Position numbers and translations under genes: made by a program
Part shown: one piece after another, positions 23,550-34,749 of the stretch
How the letters are laid out: each line of letters starts with the position of its first letter
Position numbering within the stretch: position 1 is the first letter of the stretch
Assembly: GCA_011032825.1 (NCBI GenBank)
Contig: JAADJZ010000007.1
Coordinates: 992,001-1,056,000 of the forward strand
Reading direction: 5' to 3'
Length of the DNA stretch: 64,000 bases
DNA from: Massariosphaeria phaeospora
Lineage: Eukaryota > Ascomycota > Dothideomycetes > Pleosporales
Notes under the pieces: generated by a model
The model's database searches: none
What the model was told of the DNA's origin: nothing
Seen by the model: only the letters and a program-made list of their open reading frames with translations

Positions 23550-25235
23550 ATGGTCTACGGCAAGTCCACATATCACCACGAGGACTCCGACGCCGACGAC
23601 GAAGCCGAACGCAGCGTGCTCTTGAGCCCAGCGCTCCCCATGGACTACGACGAGGGCTCGCCCACCTCTTCGGGCCCGCTGAGCACCGAACACACGCCCA
23701 CCACCTACACGCACTCGCGGGACAGCAGAGGCAGCCCCACCGGCCTCATCCCCGACTGGACAGAGCACCAATGTGCCGAGTTCGTCAGCGATCTCGGCCT
23801 GGGCCAGTACGCGGGGGACTTCATAGGTAGGCGCCACCGCCACGGCATCCCGCGCAACGTTAACACCATGGCCCGCAGACAATGGAATCGCAGGTGACTC
23901 TCTGATCGCGCTGGGGCATGCCGAGTTGAAAGACCTCAGCGTGAGCAGCGTAGGCCACCGACTCACTATCCTCAAGGCTGTCTACGAGACCAAACTCAAG
24001 CAGAACATCCCGATAGAACCAGACCACTACGTCCCGCTGTGTATGTTGTCCCAAGACACTCCCTCTGAAGCAATCTAATGGTCGCCATAGCCGCGGATAC
24101 ATCAGCACAAGACGCCCCGCCGACCCAAGACGACTTTGCCAAAGTTATACGCGTCGTCCAAGCCCGCGATGAGCGGATACAGGTGACCGAGTCCGAGCTG
24201 CGCCATCTTCGCGACGATCTAAACAGAGTACTCGAAGAAAACAGGAGGCTGAGGGAAGAAGTCTTGCCGCTTGTGCGGGCAATGAAGGACAGCCAACAGC
24301 CTCTACCCACACCTCACGAACATGTCATGTCACCACCGGCAACAGCGGATAGGTCTGGCAGCAGTCTATCACGTAAGTTCTCCACCAAGAGGCTTTTCCT
24401 TGCTTCAGGTCCGAAAAACCCCTCTCCGACGATACGCGAGGGCCGTACGCTGGTCGACAGCTCTTCCCTCGATCCCTCAGCAGCAGCTCTCGCAGCTTCC
24501 TCACACCTTACAGCATCCATGACCGGCGGCCAGCAGATGTCGCCCAACGTCCCGCCACAACCCTCTCCTACCTCTCCCGCATACGCGAACCAGAACCGTG
24601 CCTACACCCGCGATCTGCCCCGCAGCGGCCATCCCGACCACGAAAACACTCCAAGCTGGCCCCAGACCAACACGTGGGCCTCCGATTCAACCGCCGTCTC
24701 CGACAGAAACCGCGATCCGCGCTCTACTCCCGCACCGCTTCAGAACCGCCCGCTACGGAATAACACACAATCAACGCCAAACCCAGACGACCGAGACCCA
24801 CCATTGTCTGGAGGTTCGTCCATAAATGGCGGTATGCCTTCCAACTCCGCCCAATCGGACTCGAAAAACCCGCAGGTCGAGATTTTCAAATCCTTCCGTG
24901 TGTCTATCGACGATCCTTGCCACAAGGTCCTGCCTGTCGCGCTGAAGAAATACAACATCACGGCCGACTGGCGACAGTATGCTCTGTACATTGTGCATGG
25001 TGATCAGGAACGCTGTCTGGGTCTCAACGAACGACCACTGATACTTTTCAAACAACTGGACAAAGAGGGCCGCAAACCCATGTTCATGCTCAGGAAACAT
25101 GCGGCACCCGCCGAAGGCCACGTCAGCACCGTTGGTGGTAATGATATCCGCACTGTGGGCTCTGGAGGCGTGAATTCCGGAGGTGGCTTTGGCTGGGACA
25201 ACGGAAACCGATTAGTGCCGGGTGGTGTGCTTTAA
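23550..25235 (+). CDS. STE50: MAPK cascade adaptor Ste50 (SAM and RA domains)
   Basis: Links the MAPKKK Ste11 to Ras-like GTPases and membrane sensors in mating, filamentation and osmotic signalling. Exons are 23550-23826, 23879-24040 and 24091-25235, with introns of 52 and 50 nt, giving 527 residues. A SAM domain starts at W70 (WTEHQCAEFVSDLGL) and continues across the first intron to SVGHRLTILKAVYETK. A coiled coil follows (ARDERIQVTESELRHLRDDL). Next is the conserved LSRKFSTKRLF motif in a Ser/Pro/Asn-rich linker. The C-terminal Ras-association domain (about 410-495) starts at IFKSFRVSIDDPCHKVLP. The gene is intact. Confidence 0.92.
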
Positions 25236-27676
25236 GCTGAAAAGTAACCTCGGCCCATGTTCTTCTATCATACACTACCATCCGATGAGTAATGTAGAAG
25301 TGGGACATGCGACTAAACGAGGCGCTTCAAATCCAGGTGTTGCCTGCTTGTTGTGTACAATGCATAGGCGCACTCTTCTGGCTCGAATCTCGCAGGCAGA
25401 GCCAGAGACCCGAGGCACAAAAGACATGTGGAAGACGGCGAAGGTCGAGGCTTAGCAAGAGGTTATGGGTCAAGAGAACGGGAGAAAGAAAGATTGCAGC
25501 ACAGTGTCTGTGAAGGGATACACATTTCAGAAGAGAAAGAGAGCTGCAGCAATGGATGCGCTTGAGCCACGGAGTTATCTGCTATCATTTACCTGGTGTT
25601 TGGGATTATCCTGTTTACATTTTCTACCATATTCTTCCTTTTACTTCTACGTCGGATATTTGTTCGGGGGGGTCTTGACGTGGGACGGAGCCCATGGAAA
25701 ACGATCATGTGGTGGATCCAGCAGGGCTCTTCCAAGAGAGGGGCTTGCGGCATTTGCTGGGACCGGGGTTGCTTGGGACTGCATAGCATGGCAAAAGTTC
25801 AAATGGTAAAATATATAGTTACCTAGCTGTCCGTTGCTACCACGATGGCGTAGCGAATGGGGGAGAAAATGGTATTCACCACTTCAACGCAGCTGGCTCC
25901 ATGATCATAGATTCGCCATCGCCTTCGCCCAACTCTGCAGACATCAACTCGGGAATTGAATTGGCCACATCCAAAACTATCAACGCCACACCAGCTGAGC
26001 TCTAAGCTCCGAAGCTCTACGCTCTGGATAGATGGCTTCGACAGCAAACCTCAGAACCCCACCCCCCCGTTGCAGATCAACAGGTCAAAGGAAAGAAAGC
26101 GTTCTACCGAGTCATGTGCTGTCCCGTTCCTGTCTCCCCTGCATTCATCGCTTCATTCCAACGGCTTTCGCGCTGCCAGAGTGTTCGCGTACCTACAAGT
26201 CATGCCTTCAACGGGGTTGACTCGCTGCGGAGTTTGTACCGGAACCGGTATCCACTATGTACTGGCCACGGGCGTCGTCACCTCTAGAGCCTAGTCTAGG
26301 GTTTGCTGCGAACGGGCGGGTGAGCGCGCAGGCAGGCTGGGGGTAAGGCGAAGGCACGTAGATGGATATCTGCAGCTGGACTGGACTGAACTGGACTGGA
26401 CTGGATGCTCGTTATCTAACGGTGGAGTTGAGCGGATGATAACTGAGGTCTCTTCCCTTCTTAGGTAGAAAGAAGATCCCGAAGACTCGTCGACGAGGAC
26501 GTCCGTATCTATATCTAACCAGACTTAATTTCCAAGCAAATAGCTTCCAGCTTCCAGAATCCCGAATCCAGACCTCTGGAATTCTCGCGTACCTACCCAA
26601 GCCAAGCCATACCAAGCCTTAGGTTCTGCTGATTGAAAACGCATAACAGATCCACGGAGAAGACACCCCGATAGAGGGCGTGATTTTCATTGCATTACAA
26701 TTGTTTCGAGAGCTCGAAACAAAAGAGCGCTAGATAGGGAGAGAGGCCGCGCAATGCTTGCGCTCTGCTAGTGCAAATGCAAATGCTCACGGCGATTCAA
26801 TAATCAATACCGAGTACCTATTGCCCTGACGACCTCCTCGATACCGCGGTGTGCATATATACATACGGTAGAAAGCTTGGGGACGCCAGCGATATGTGCA
26901 TCTCTCCGCGCCTCCCGAAGTTTCCTTTTGGAAACCGGAGGGGTCACGCATTGGGAATGTATGGGCCGCTTTGGGGAGGGCAGGGATTGGGTTGGGTTGG
27001 GTTGGGTTGAAACGGTGAGGGGGGAGGTATATGGGGCTTGGTATAGGGAGCGTGCCTGGGTCGGCCGTCAGACGGTGGAATCTGGATACGAACACCACGG
27101 ACGTCGGATGAGTCGCGAATCCGGCATGCGCGGGAAGAGCGAGGACGGAGGAGCTTTTTACGGTTTTGACTACTCCGTAAAGGGTACGACTATCTGGTTG
27201 CGGGGCAAGAGTATGAGGGAAGCTAGGTAGTACCTCGCCTGTGGCAGTAGCACTCATTTTGTCCGAGTGATGGGTCGGAAAGGGGAGGCTGGGTTGCCGT
27301 AGAGGGATTGTTTGATGTTTGATGTTTGACGTTGGGCGGAGGGGGGGTCTGGGGGTTGTATTTTTGGAATGGCGTGCGGATGCAGGTGCGAGCGCGCGTG
27401 TTGGCTGCGGGAGGGTGTTTGAGAGAGGGTGTTTTGAACTTTGGGGTGTGATGTGCGATTGCCGGGGGCTGGGTGCAGCGAGGTGAAACACTGGTGGGTT
27501 GCTTGGTGCTGAGGTTGTTCGCGTGTTCGGGTGGGAATACGTTGGGTGTTTCCTCCTGGGCTTCTCCTAAGGTTAGTAAAAGAGGGACCTGGACGTTATA
27601 ATTACACAGATCAAGCACTGGATCGTGTCTTTGAGTAGATTGCTTGATTTCTTGACATTTCTTTATCTTCGATCTT
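25236..27676. other. 2.4-kb intergenic region
   Basis: Between the STE50 and SSU1 3' ends (convergent). It contains a short CTGGACTGGACTGAA imperfect repeat near 26380-26405 and a GTTGG run near 26990-27008. Several open frames of 60-230 codons show no domain or consistent splice structure. No gene can be supported. Confidence 0.45.
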
Positions 27677-29152
27677 TCAAACAGCTTGTCGCTCCTTGCC
27701 AGTCGCCATAGCACACGCTCTCTCCACATCTCGCAGACAAGGCGCTTCGAACAGGCTTCCGTGGTAGATATTACTAACGGTTCCGATGGCAACAAGCAGC
27801 CATAGAAGTATCACGCTTGTTCCAAACGCCTACCAAATGTCAGCTACGCAGGATATCATATTGCCAATATACACTTACAGTTCCTAGTATTCTAAAAAAG
27901 GCCGACGGCAATTCTTGCCCAAGCGTCAAGGTCGCCATGGCAAAGACTCCAGTAGGGAACGTGAAACCCCACCAGCCCATATTGAACGGGAACTTGGAGC
28001 GGCTGATGGACGCCAGCGCAAAGAACAGCCACACGAGGCCGAATCCCCATAGGATAAGCGCTACGATGAAGCCGAAAACAAAGAGCATCTCGCCGGCAGC
28101 TTGGTGCAATGCCTGAGTCTCGGGAAACACTTTCAAGGACATGTTGCCGAGTGCCATGATGCCGTATGCGCCTTGGCCTAGGGGTCCGATAGGGAGGAAG
28201 ACGCTGACGATGACTTCTTGCGGCGGTAATTTGTGGACTGCTAATCTGTGGAAGTAGATCACTATGACTACACAGGCAAGAGGTATCCCCATTCCCCAGA
28301 GGACGTAGCTAGTTATAATTGTCCACAAGGCGTGCTGGGGGTTGGGCAACACAGAAGCAACGACGGCACCGGATGCTGCAGCGACAATGGGAGCAACGAT
28401 CGGGAGGAGCCATGCTGCTGTCATGGTTTCGTGGCGGTTTTGGTGCTTGGTCATCTTGCAAGCGTCAATCTACAGCTGATCCGCGCACATGGAGTAGTCA
28501 TACTCACCATCTGGAAAGGCAGCCCGAAGCAGCAAGCCACACTCACAACGACATCGACCCACCACATCGCCCACGCAATCTGCACGCTCGCACCTCCCCA
28601 CTTCGGAACGTAGACGAGGCAAAACATGTTGACGATTGTAGAGAAGCCCATGGGTAGTGTGCCGAGGAAGAGGGATTGGACGGGGTGGCGCAGCATGAGA
28701 TCCCAGGTTGCGGGGTACAGGAAGTAACGCAGTGCTGTGATCAGCAGGATGACGGAGAAGATAAGAATGTTGAGCAGGAAGAAGGCGAGGCTGAGGATGT
28801 GGAGTGCGGCCTGGTGACTGGGATAGAGCGTGGAGAACGAGTGGAAGAGGATGGACACAATCCCTGTGCCCATGGTGACGGCGAACTGGATGCTTGTTAG
28901 TCACACTGATCTGTTACACTTGCTTCGGAACGAGCGATAGACAAGTCATACCCAAGCAGGTGTGAAGTTCTGCACCGCTCTCCGCCACCCTCTTCTCTCC
29001 TGGATAATCCATTTCGGAAGGGTTTGCGTCTGCTCTTGAGGGGCCTGATTCGAGAAGCAGGCGGTATTATTTCCCGTATTCCCAAACTCTTCTAACAATA
29101 TGGAAGGCGTTCGTGACCGAGAGGCTGATCCTATTGCACAAGGCGTTGACAT
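27677..29152 (-). CDS. SSU1: Plasma-membrane sulfite efflux pump Ssu1 (TDT family)
   Basis: Exports sulfite and belongs to the tellurite-resistance/dicarboxylate transporter family. Four exons on the minus strand: 28952-29152, 28508-28885, 27879-28454 and 27677-27829. Introns are 65, 53 and 49 nt, and the product is 435 residues. About ten membrane helices are visible. Motifs are AVTMGTGIVSILFH after the N-terminal cytosolic segment, FNMFCLVYVPKWG-like sequence in the second exon, TMTAAWLLPIVAPIVAAASG, and GWWGFTFPTGVFAMAT. The fourth exon supplies the last helix (SVILLWLLVAIGTV) and a short cytosolic tail. Without it the frame would stop early in the intron. Confidence 0.9.
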
Positions 29153-30198
29153 GTTGAAGGGGGCGTCGGGTATCGTCGGCAAGGTTCAAGAATTCACGGA
29201 AAGGAGATTTAAAGTGGATGACTGGAAAAAGACGAAGGCAACTCTCGCCTCGAAAAGCAGCTCTGACAGTAACGGGGTTTAAGTCATATGCGAAGAATCT
29301 TCCCTACAAGAATCGAGTTGCTAGTGTTGGAGTCATCGAAACTGGTGGTCATAGCTGCGACGGCGCTGACTATGTCGATGACACATGCCGAGTCGACCGC
29401 AACATTCAATAGTGGCGAGAAAACAGAGCTTCCGGGTGCACAGATTCTGCTATAGCGAAATACACTAACGTCAAACCGTTGTTGGTGTGAAGAGAAGACG
29501 TTGAAAGAGATGGCGCAATCGCGCAGGGGGGCTCGGTGGAGAGCACGTGAGAGCGCTAGTGCTAGCGCAAGTGTCTAGCTTCTTTGTTCCTTGGAAACGA
29601 CTAGGCAAGCGTCACCTCACATCGTGCCTGGATCTGGATCATGACTTCAACAAAGAGGAAGGACGACTTGTGGTGTCCTTCTGGTATTGAAGCTTCGAAA
29701 TACACCAATCGGCAGGTACGAGAAATACACTGTAAGCAACATTGGGCCCTGATGGAGAACTAATATTTCTTCTACAACTTCCCCGGCGAGGATCTTTTCA
29801 AGTTTCCAACCTGCGATACTAGATTCACGAAGCTATCGAGCTTGTTAATGCACGTAGAATCGCCCTCTTGCAGCCACATCCTCAACGACGGAGCGATCTT
29901 CAAATTACACAAGTGGTTGCTCAACCCACATGGGTGACGTGCAATACTATCGTTATATTGCATACTGTATCAGTACAAGATCTAAGTATAGTGTTAGATC
30001 CGGTCGAGATTGGCTTATCTTTCTACAATCTTGGCTCTGTTGTCGCGCCAAAAAGTGGCACGGGGCAAGTATGAATGGCTTCTAGGACAAAGAAAAGAAG
30101 TAAATTCCATTAAATACAAATAAGGAAAGCACCTATTCTGACCACAAACACGCCATCAATCCTTCCAAAGGCAACCCAGAGACCAAAACACAGTTGGC
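29153..30198. other. Intergenic region between SSU1 and BYS1-type genes
   Basis: 1.05 kb upstream of SSU1 (minus strand) and downstream of the first BYS1-type gene. Nothing coding was recognised. Confidence 0.5.
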
Positions 30199-31025
30199 CT
30201 AGGGCCTCAAGTTCCTACAGAACTCGAAAATGACACCCTTCTCGGCCGGACACTTGATGTTAGGCGACCAAGGTCGATTCAGGTTTTCTTCGTACAAGTA
30301 CGCATCGTACTGGCAGAATTCGCCGGGAGCACACGTAAACGTCCTGCACGTTCTAGACCCATCATCTTGTGTTCCAACCGCAGCTTGCAGTCCACTTTCA
30401 TGCCCTGCGCACATGGTCAAGTTTTCCACATTGTTCTTGTCCACGCAATCGATCAGGCTGATATCGTACCACACCTCTTGCGTCGTACCCGTATTCCATT
30501 TGCACGATGTCTCTGTTGTTATTCTGTTGCGTTTGTAATTAATGGGTAGTCAATATAGTCAGCAATGACTGAACGACTCAAATTGATCAAATAAACGTCG
30601 ATGTTCTTCTGTTTTGCGACTTTCATGCAAATCCCCGTACCATCAATGATTGGTCGGAGGGTTTCTTGGTATGTTTGTCCTGGAGAGATTCGGTGGATCT
30701 CCGTCATAGGTCCATTTTCTTTCTGCACAGACGCTACCCATAGTTCGTAGCCGCACGAGTTCTGTATGGTGGCTTTCATGGAGGTGGTCATTAGCGGTGT
30801 AGAAGCTGCTGCGGTCCATGTGGGTGCTGGAACCTCCAAAGGCGGCATGTCACCAGGACGAGGTGCAGATCGTGCTTTCAAGGAAGAAGGTAGGGAAGAC
30901 GGGACTGGGGCATTCGGGGTAGGGCGAAGGAGTGGGAAGATCGTCGGAGCTGAAGCGGAGGGATTTGGGGCAGAGAAGCCAAAGGGAAGAAGGGACAGGA
31001 ATATGGCGAACTGCATTGTGAACAT
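30199..31025 (-). CDS. BYS1-type secreted protein, long form
   Basis: Two exons, 30578-31025 and 30199-30512, give 253 residues. A signal peptide (MFTMQFAIFLSLLPFGFSA) is followed by a Pro/Ser-rich linker (about residues 20-85) and a BYS1/thaumatin-like domain. That domain starts ATIQNSCGYELWVASV and ends with a Cys-rich tail containing CAGHESGLQAA and CAPGEFCQYDAY. The 65-nt intron has an unusual GTCGTT donor but a CTGAC branch and a CAACAG acceptor. Splicing removes an early stop and aligns the two halves with the intronless paralog at 31509. BYS1 proteins are linked to yeast-phase or morphogenetic expression in dimorphic fungi. The molecular role here is unknown. Confidence 0.7.
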
Positions 31026-31508
31026 CTTGCTGTTCTTGGGCGGCTTTGGTTGTTGATAAGGTTTGCGATGTTGCTAACTTATTCTTCCGTGCTACGAAGG
31101 TTGTAGGACTGCTCGAAATACGATATTTGTGGGAAGAGAAACTTTGTTTGGTAGGTGTATGAAGGATCGAAGACGGTCGCCGAAGATTCGCTTTTGTGTG
31201 CAACGCACGATGACTTAGTGATATGAGTGAGTGGACTCGCTTCTACTCATTAGTCTTTCGCGACTCAGATGCGACAAATCGTGAGTACTCACAAGTCATA
31301 GAGAAGAGCTCGGGCTCAGAATGTGTAAGATGTGTTTACATAAGATTATCTTAACGAACGAGTAGATTTTTCGAATCACTAAAGAAAGAATCCTAAAACG
31401 CCATCCAAACCCCCGGAGCTAAACCCTTGATATATGTTGAAAGCAAAGGAAGAAACGAGCGAACTAACGAACGACAGAACCAACTACATGTCTGTCAAAA
31501 TATTCTCC
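31026..31508. other. Spacer between BYS1-type paralogs
   Basis: 483 bp, promoter of the downstream minus-strand BYS1-type gene and 3' region of its paralog. No gene seen. Confidence 0.5.
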
Positions 31509-32075
31509 TCAACGCAACTTCGGAGGCATCCTCAACGCAGCGCAAAGCTCGAATTTTACCCCCATATCTTTCGGGCAGTCTTTGACCGACGCAGGCCCAT
31601 ACCCGGCCTCTGGAATAAAATACGCCTGCGTATCGCAATACTCACCTGGCGCACACATCAACTTCTGACACCCCGGCCCCGACGCCGCCTGCAGTCCGCT
31701 CTCGTGACCCAGGCACGCGCTTGCATCATTGCCCTTGACGCAGTCAATCAAACTCATATCGTAGTACAGGCGGTCCGTGATGGCGTACTCGAACTGGGTG
31801 ATGGGCGCAGCGAGGTTGTTAGTCTTGAAAATTTTGTATGAGACGCCGCAGCCGGGGCAGTGGTAGATCGGCTCAGTGAAGGTATGTTTTGCGAGGAGCT
31901 CGAAGGAGGAAACGGTCTGGTTGTCACCACGCACGGGAAAGATCCATACGGGATAGTCGCAGGAGTTGTAGACGATGGCTTTGCCTGGATCGGTATCGAG
32001 GAGACCCCAAGGCGCCGGTGCCGGTGCGGCTAATGAGAGGAGGGGGAGGGAGAGGATGCTGTAGAGGGCGAGCAT
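31509..32075 (-). CDS. BYS1-type secreted protein, short form
   Basis: A 188-residue intronless protein. It has a signal peptide (MLALYSILSLPLLSLAAPA) and then the BYS1/thaumatin-like domain: AIVYNSCDYPVWIFPV, the glycine-type turn CPGCGVSYKIF, ITQFEYAI, YYDMSLIDC, CLGHESGLQAA, and CAPGEYCDTQAYFIPEAG. It shares the YD(M/I)SLIDCV, GHESGLQAA and CAPGE(Y/F)C blocks with the neighbour at 30199-31025 and lacks that protein's Pro/Ser linker. The pair looks like a local duplication. Extracellular; function unknown. Confidence 0.75.
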   Translation of the reverse strand: MLALYSILSLPLLSLAAPAPAPWGLLDTDPGKAIVYNSCDYPVWIFPVRGDNQTVSSFELLAKHTFTEPIYHCPGCGVSYKIFKTNNLAAPITQFEYAITDRLYYDMSLIDCVKGNDASACLGHESGLQAASGPGCQKLMCAPGEYCDTQAYFIPEAGYGPASVKDCPKDMGVKFELCAALRMPPKLR

Positions 32076-32760
32076 ATTTGCTTTTGGATTAAATCAATTC
32101 TGTTGGAGGTATTGGAAATTCCAGTTCGGACGCCGTATATGTGTGTAGTGATACAACTTCGCGAGAGTTCGGATTGTAAATGACACTTAATAGACGCAGA
32201 TAGTAATCGGATGAGTATGAAGTTACCTTTTACTCAACATAATGCTTTGTTCTCCAGAGGGCTGTCCCTTGTATGAACGCTAGACCCTCTTTCAACCCTT
32301 CAAACATGTGAGTGACTTCCTCTGTCGTACTTTGTGATATCCCGCTCTTGTTCTTTGTGTTATTGTTGTGATGCAATGGGCACTGCAAATTTGAGTGCGT
32401 ACTCAGAAGGTCTAGAGACAGAAGCTCTAAAGATGCACGACCACAAATTATAGAGGCGGGGAAAAAGCACAAGCTGAGTGACGTGACGCAATCAAGTCAT
32501 TCCTAAAATCCCGGAAACCGGTAAGAATTACACAATGGTAGAGGCCAGGATCAGATACTACTATGATACCGCTAAATAAGAAGACCAGCAAGCAACAGTG
32601 AAGAAGACTTGAACAAACAGAAGAATAAAGATCGTTCATCCTACAGGACCGAGAGGTATAGTTGGGTTGGGCGAAATCTTGCTTTGCGCGTAACAGGAGT
32701 ACATAGGACTACTATCTGTTAGTATAATTCAATACAGCTGAAGTGGCGTGTAGAACAGAC
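32076..32760. other. Intergenic region
   Basis: 685 bp upstream of the short BYS1-type gene and downstream of the FAD oxidase. Relatively AT-rich with no recognised gene. Confidence 0.5.
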
Positions 32761-34749
32761 TTACTCGTCATAGCCATTCCAACCTACGCATTTCCAGCAA
32801 TTGAACAGTCCCGTAGGATCGTACTTCTTCTTCACCTCCAACAACCTGTCATAGCTGCCCCCAAAGAACGTTTGCTGCCAATCTTCTTCTGTCCAATCTC
32901 CCTCATTCATATAACACCCGCCACCTGGTGTAAGAGCTTTGAATGGCTGTATTGATGCCGAAATTGTATTCCGAATCTCTGTCCGTACTTGATCTGGTGT
33001 GTTGCTAGTCCAGATGCCGCCCATGATGACTTCCCACATTGCGTCACGCCATTCGGGGTTCAGGCCTGTTTTGCTATTGTTGGGATGGTTCAGAGGGCCT
33101 GTTGCGTATAGTTGCGCACTACCACCTCCACTGTTGGTGTAGGAAAATTGCATTGCTGTTACGACAGCATCGACGACTTTTTCGATGTTGGTAGCTGTAG
33201 AGAAAAGTCTCTTAGGAATGAATCGACCGGACTCTGCGATACCTACGCCAACAGGGCCGTTACGGGTAATTGAAGGGGTCTCGGTGAATTTGTGCCATTG
33301 AGAGAACTTAGGGAATACATGGTAGGTATTATCGGTAATATTAAGGCCAGGATAGTTCTTAAGGAAGTTGTGCCATTGCGAAGTAACCTTCTTGATTGGC
33401 TCGGTGTCAGTTGAGGGGAGGATCTGTAAAGACACCATGTGGTCTGGGAGAAGGAAATTATATCCCGCAATGCCGTGCTCAGCGAAAGATGTCTGGTTCA
33501 AAGCCAGGGCTTTGACGATATCACGGTGTACTCTTGATTTGCTAATGTCGAGGTCGCCAGTTGGCATCGGGAACTCCGCTTGAAAGCTGTAAACGTTCAG
33601 TGGGACGGTAGGATGAAGTTGGAACTTGTAAGAAGTAAGAACGGCGTAAGTCCCGCCACCGCCTCCTCGCATGGCCCAGAAAAGGTCGGGATCGGTGCAC
33701 TCGTTGATCGTGCGAAACTGCCCATCAGCAGTAATGACATCGAACTCAATCGCATTATCGACCATCAGGCCGTACGTAGGACCGAGGGGCCCATGACCAC
33801 CGCCTTGGCCGAAGCCACCTGCGATGCCAACTGAGCCCACGGCACCGACGGTAACAAGCATGTCTAGAGGTTCAAAAAACTCCCAAGCCTCTTGAGCTGA
33901 TACTCCCGCTCCGATTTCACCGACATCCTGATATTTGGCTTTGCACCCTCGAGATTGAAAAGTTTCATGATATCTGGCATCTTTCATCCTCTGTGTCCAA
34001 ATGGCGAGCGAATTTGCCGCATTGCTGCGCCCGAAATAATCATGGCCCGAGTTTTTGATTGACAACCGAATACCGTGCTCGCGGACGAAGGCTAACGTTT
34101 TGCTGATGTCTTCGTTGTTGTGCGCTTCCACGTGGTACGCTGAGAGTCGACCAAGTGAACAAGCACCTGATACAGGAGAGGACGGAGACAAAGAGTTCAA
34201 AAAGCAGTTCGATTGCCCACACGTCTCCCAGTCGAGAAACTCCATGGCACCATACTGTGCTGTTCGAGCTACACCATCCATGTAATCTTCACCTATTTGT
34301 TGACACTCTTTGTTGGACATACCCGAATAGCATGGTGCCGCCCAAGGGATAGTGCTCCGGAGATTTCCATTAATGCTTTGGTTGAAGGCACTCCACTGAC
34401 TTGTGGTGGGCCAACAAGATTGCCCTGGAATGCAGGTGTAATTAGAGGCAACACTCATATCTTCTTCAATCGGTGTTTGTGATATTCCGTTACCTGTAGT
34501 TTCCTGATCTCGGTCGCTGAATAGATATAGGGTAAGGCAACTTAGAATTGTCACGCCGCAAATGACTGATAATAAGGCCCGTGGAAAGAATCGGCTCCAG
34601 CCCCTGTGTCCTCTTCCTTTGTCAATTGTAGAACATCGCCGCCGCTCAACTTGACTCTGAGTTTCTGATGGCGTGCTGTTCCCATTGTCGCTATCTCGTA
34701 GGAGAGGAGATTTCTCGCTAACTGGCGGTTGAGCAGCGTAGGACATCAT
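32761..34749 (-). CDS. Membrane-anchored FAD-linked oxidase (berberine-bridge type)
   Basis: A 662-residue intronless protein of the VAO/PCMH flavoprotein family. The N-terminal 55 residues are polar, followed by a single transmembrane segment at about 57-78 and a large lumenal or extracellular part, suggesting a type II membrane protein. The FAD domain has NSGHDYFGR, with H236 as the expected covalent FAD attachment site. GGFGQGGGHGPLGPTYGL is the second flavin-binding loop. The C-terminal berberine-bridge segment reads YDPTGLFNCWKCVG. Members oxidise alcohols, sugars or specialised metabolites, and many sit in secondary-metabolism clusters; no such partners are seen here. N-glycosylation sequons are numerous. 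Substrate unknown. Confidence 0.85.
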   Translation of the reverse strand: MMSYAAQPPVSEKSPLLRDSDNGNSTPSETQSQVERRRCSTIDKGRGHRGWSRFFPRALLSVICGVTILSCLTLYLFSDRDQETTGNGISQTPIEEDMSVASNYTCIPGQSCWPTTSQWSAFNQSINGNLRSTIPWAAPCYSGMSNKECQQIGEDYMDGVARTAQYGAMEFLDWETCGQSNCFLNSLSPSSPVSGACSLGRLSAYHVEAHNNEDISKTLAFVREHGIRLSIKNSGHDYFGRSNAANSLAIWTQRMKDARYHETFQSRGCKAKYQDVGEIGAGVSAQEAWEFFEPLDMLVTVGAVGSVGIAGGFGQGGGHGPLGPTYGLMVDNAIEFDVITADGQFRTINECTDPDLFWAMRGGGGGTYAVLTSYKFQLHPTVPLNVYSFQAEFPMPTGDLDISKSRVHRDIVKALALNQTSFAEHGIAGYNFLLPDHMVSLQILPSTDTEPIKKVTSQWHNFLKNYPGLNITDNTYHVFPKFSQWHKFTETPSITRNGPVGVGIAESGRFIPKRLFSTATNIEKVVDAVVTAMQFSYTNSGGGSAQLYATGPLNHPNNSKTGLNPEWRDAMWEVIMGGIWTSNTPDQVRTEIRNTISASIQPFKALTPGGGCYMNEGDWTEEDWQQTFFGGSYDRLLEVKKKYDPTGLFNCWKCVGWNGYDE

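Noticed and set aside
24374..24409. Possible 36-nt intron (GTAAGT...TTCAG) in STE50 exon 3
   Set aside because: It would delete the conserved LSRKFSTKRLF motif and is shorter than usual fungal introns.
26787..27256. Minus-strand frame with a good start context (MSATATGE)
   Set aside because: The sequence after the first eight codons shows no conservation or plausible second exon, so no gene could be supported.
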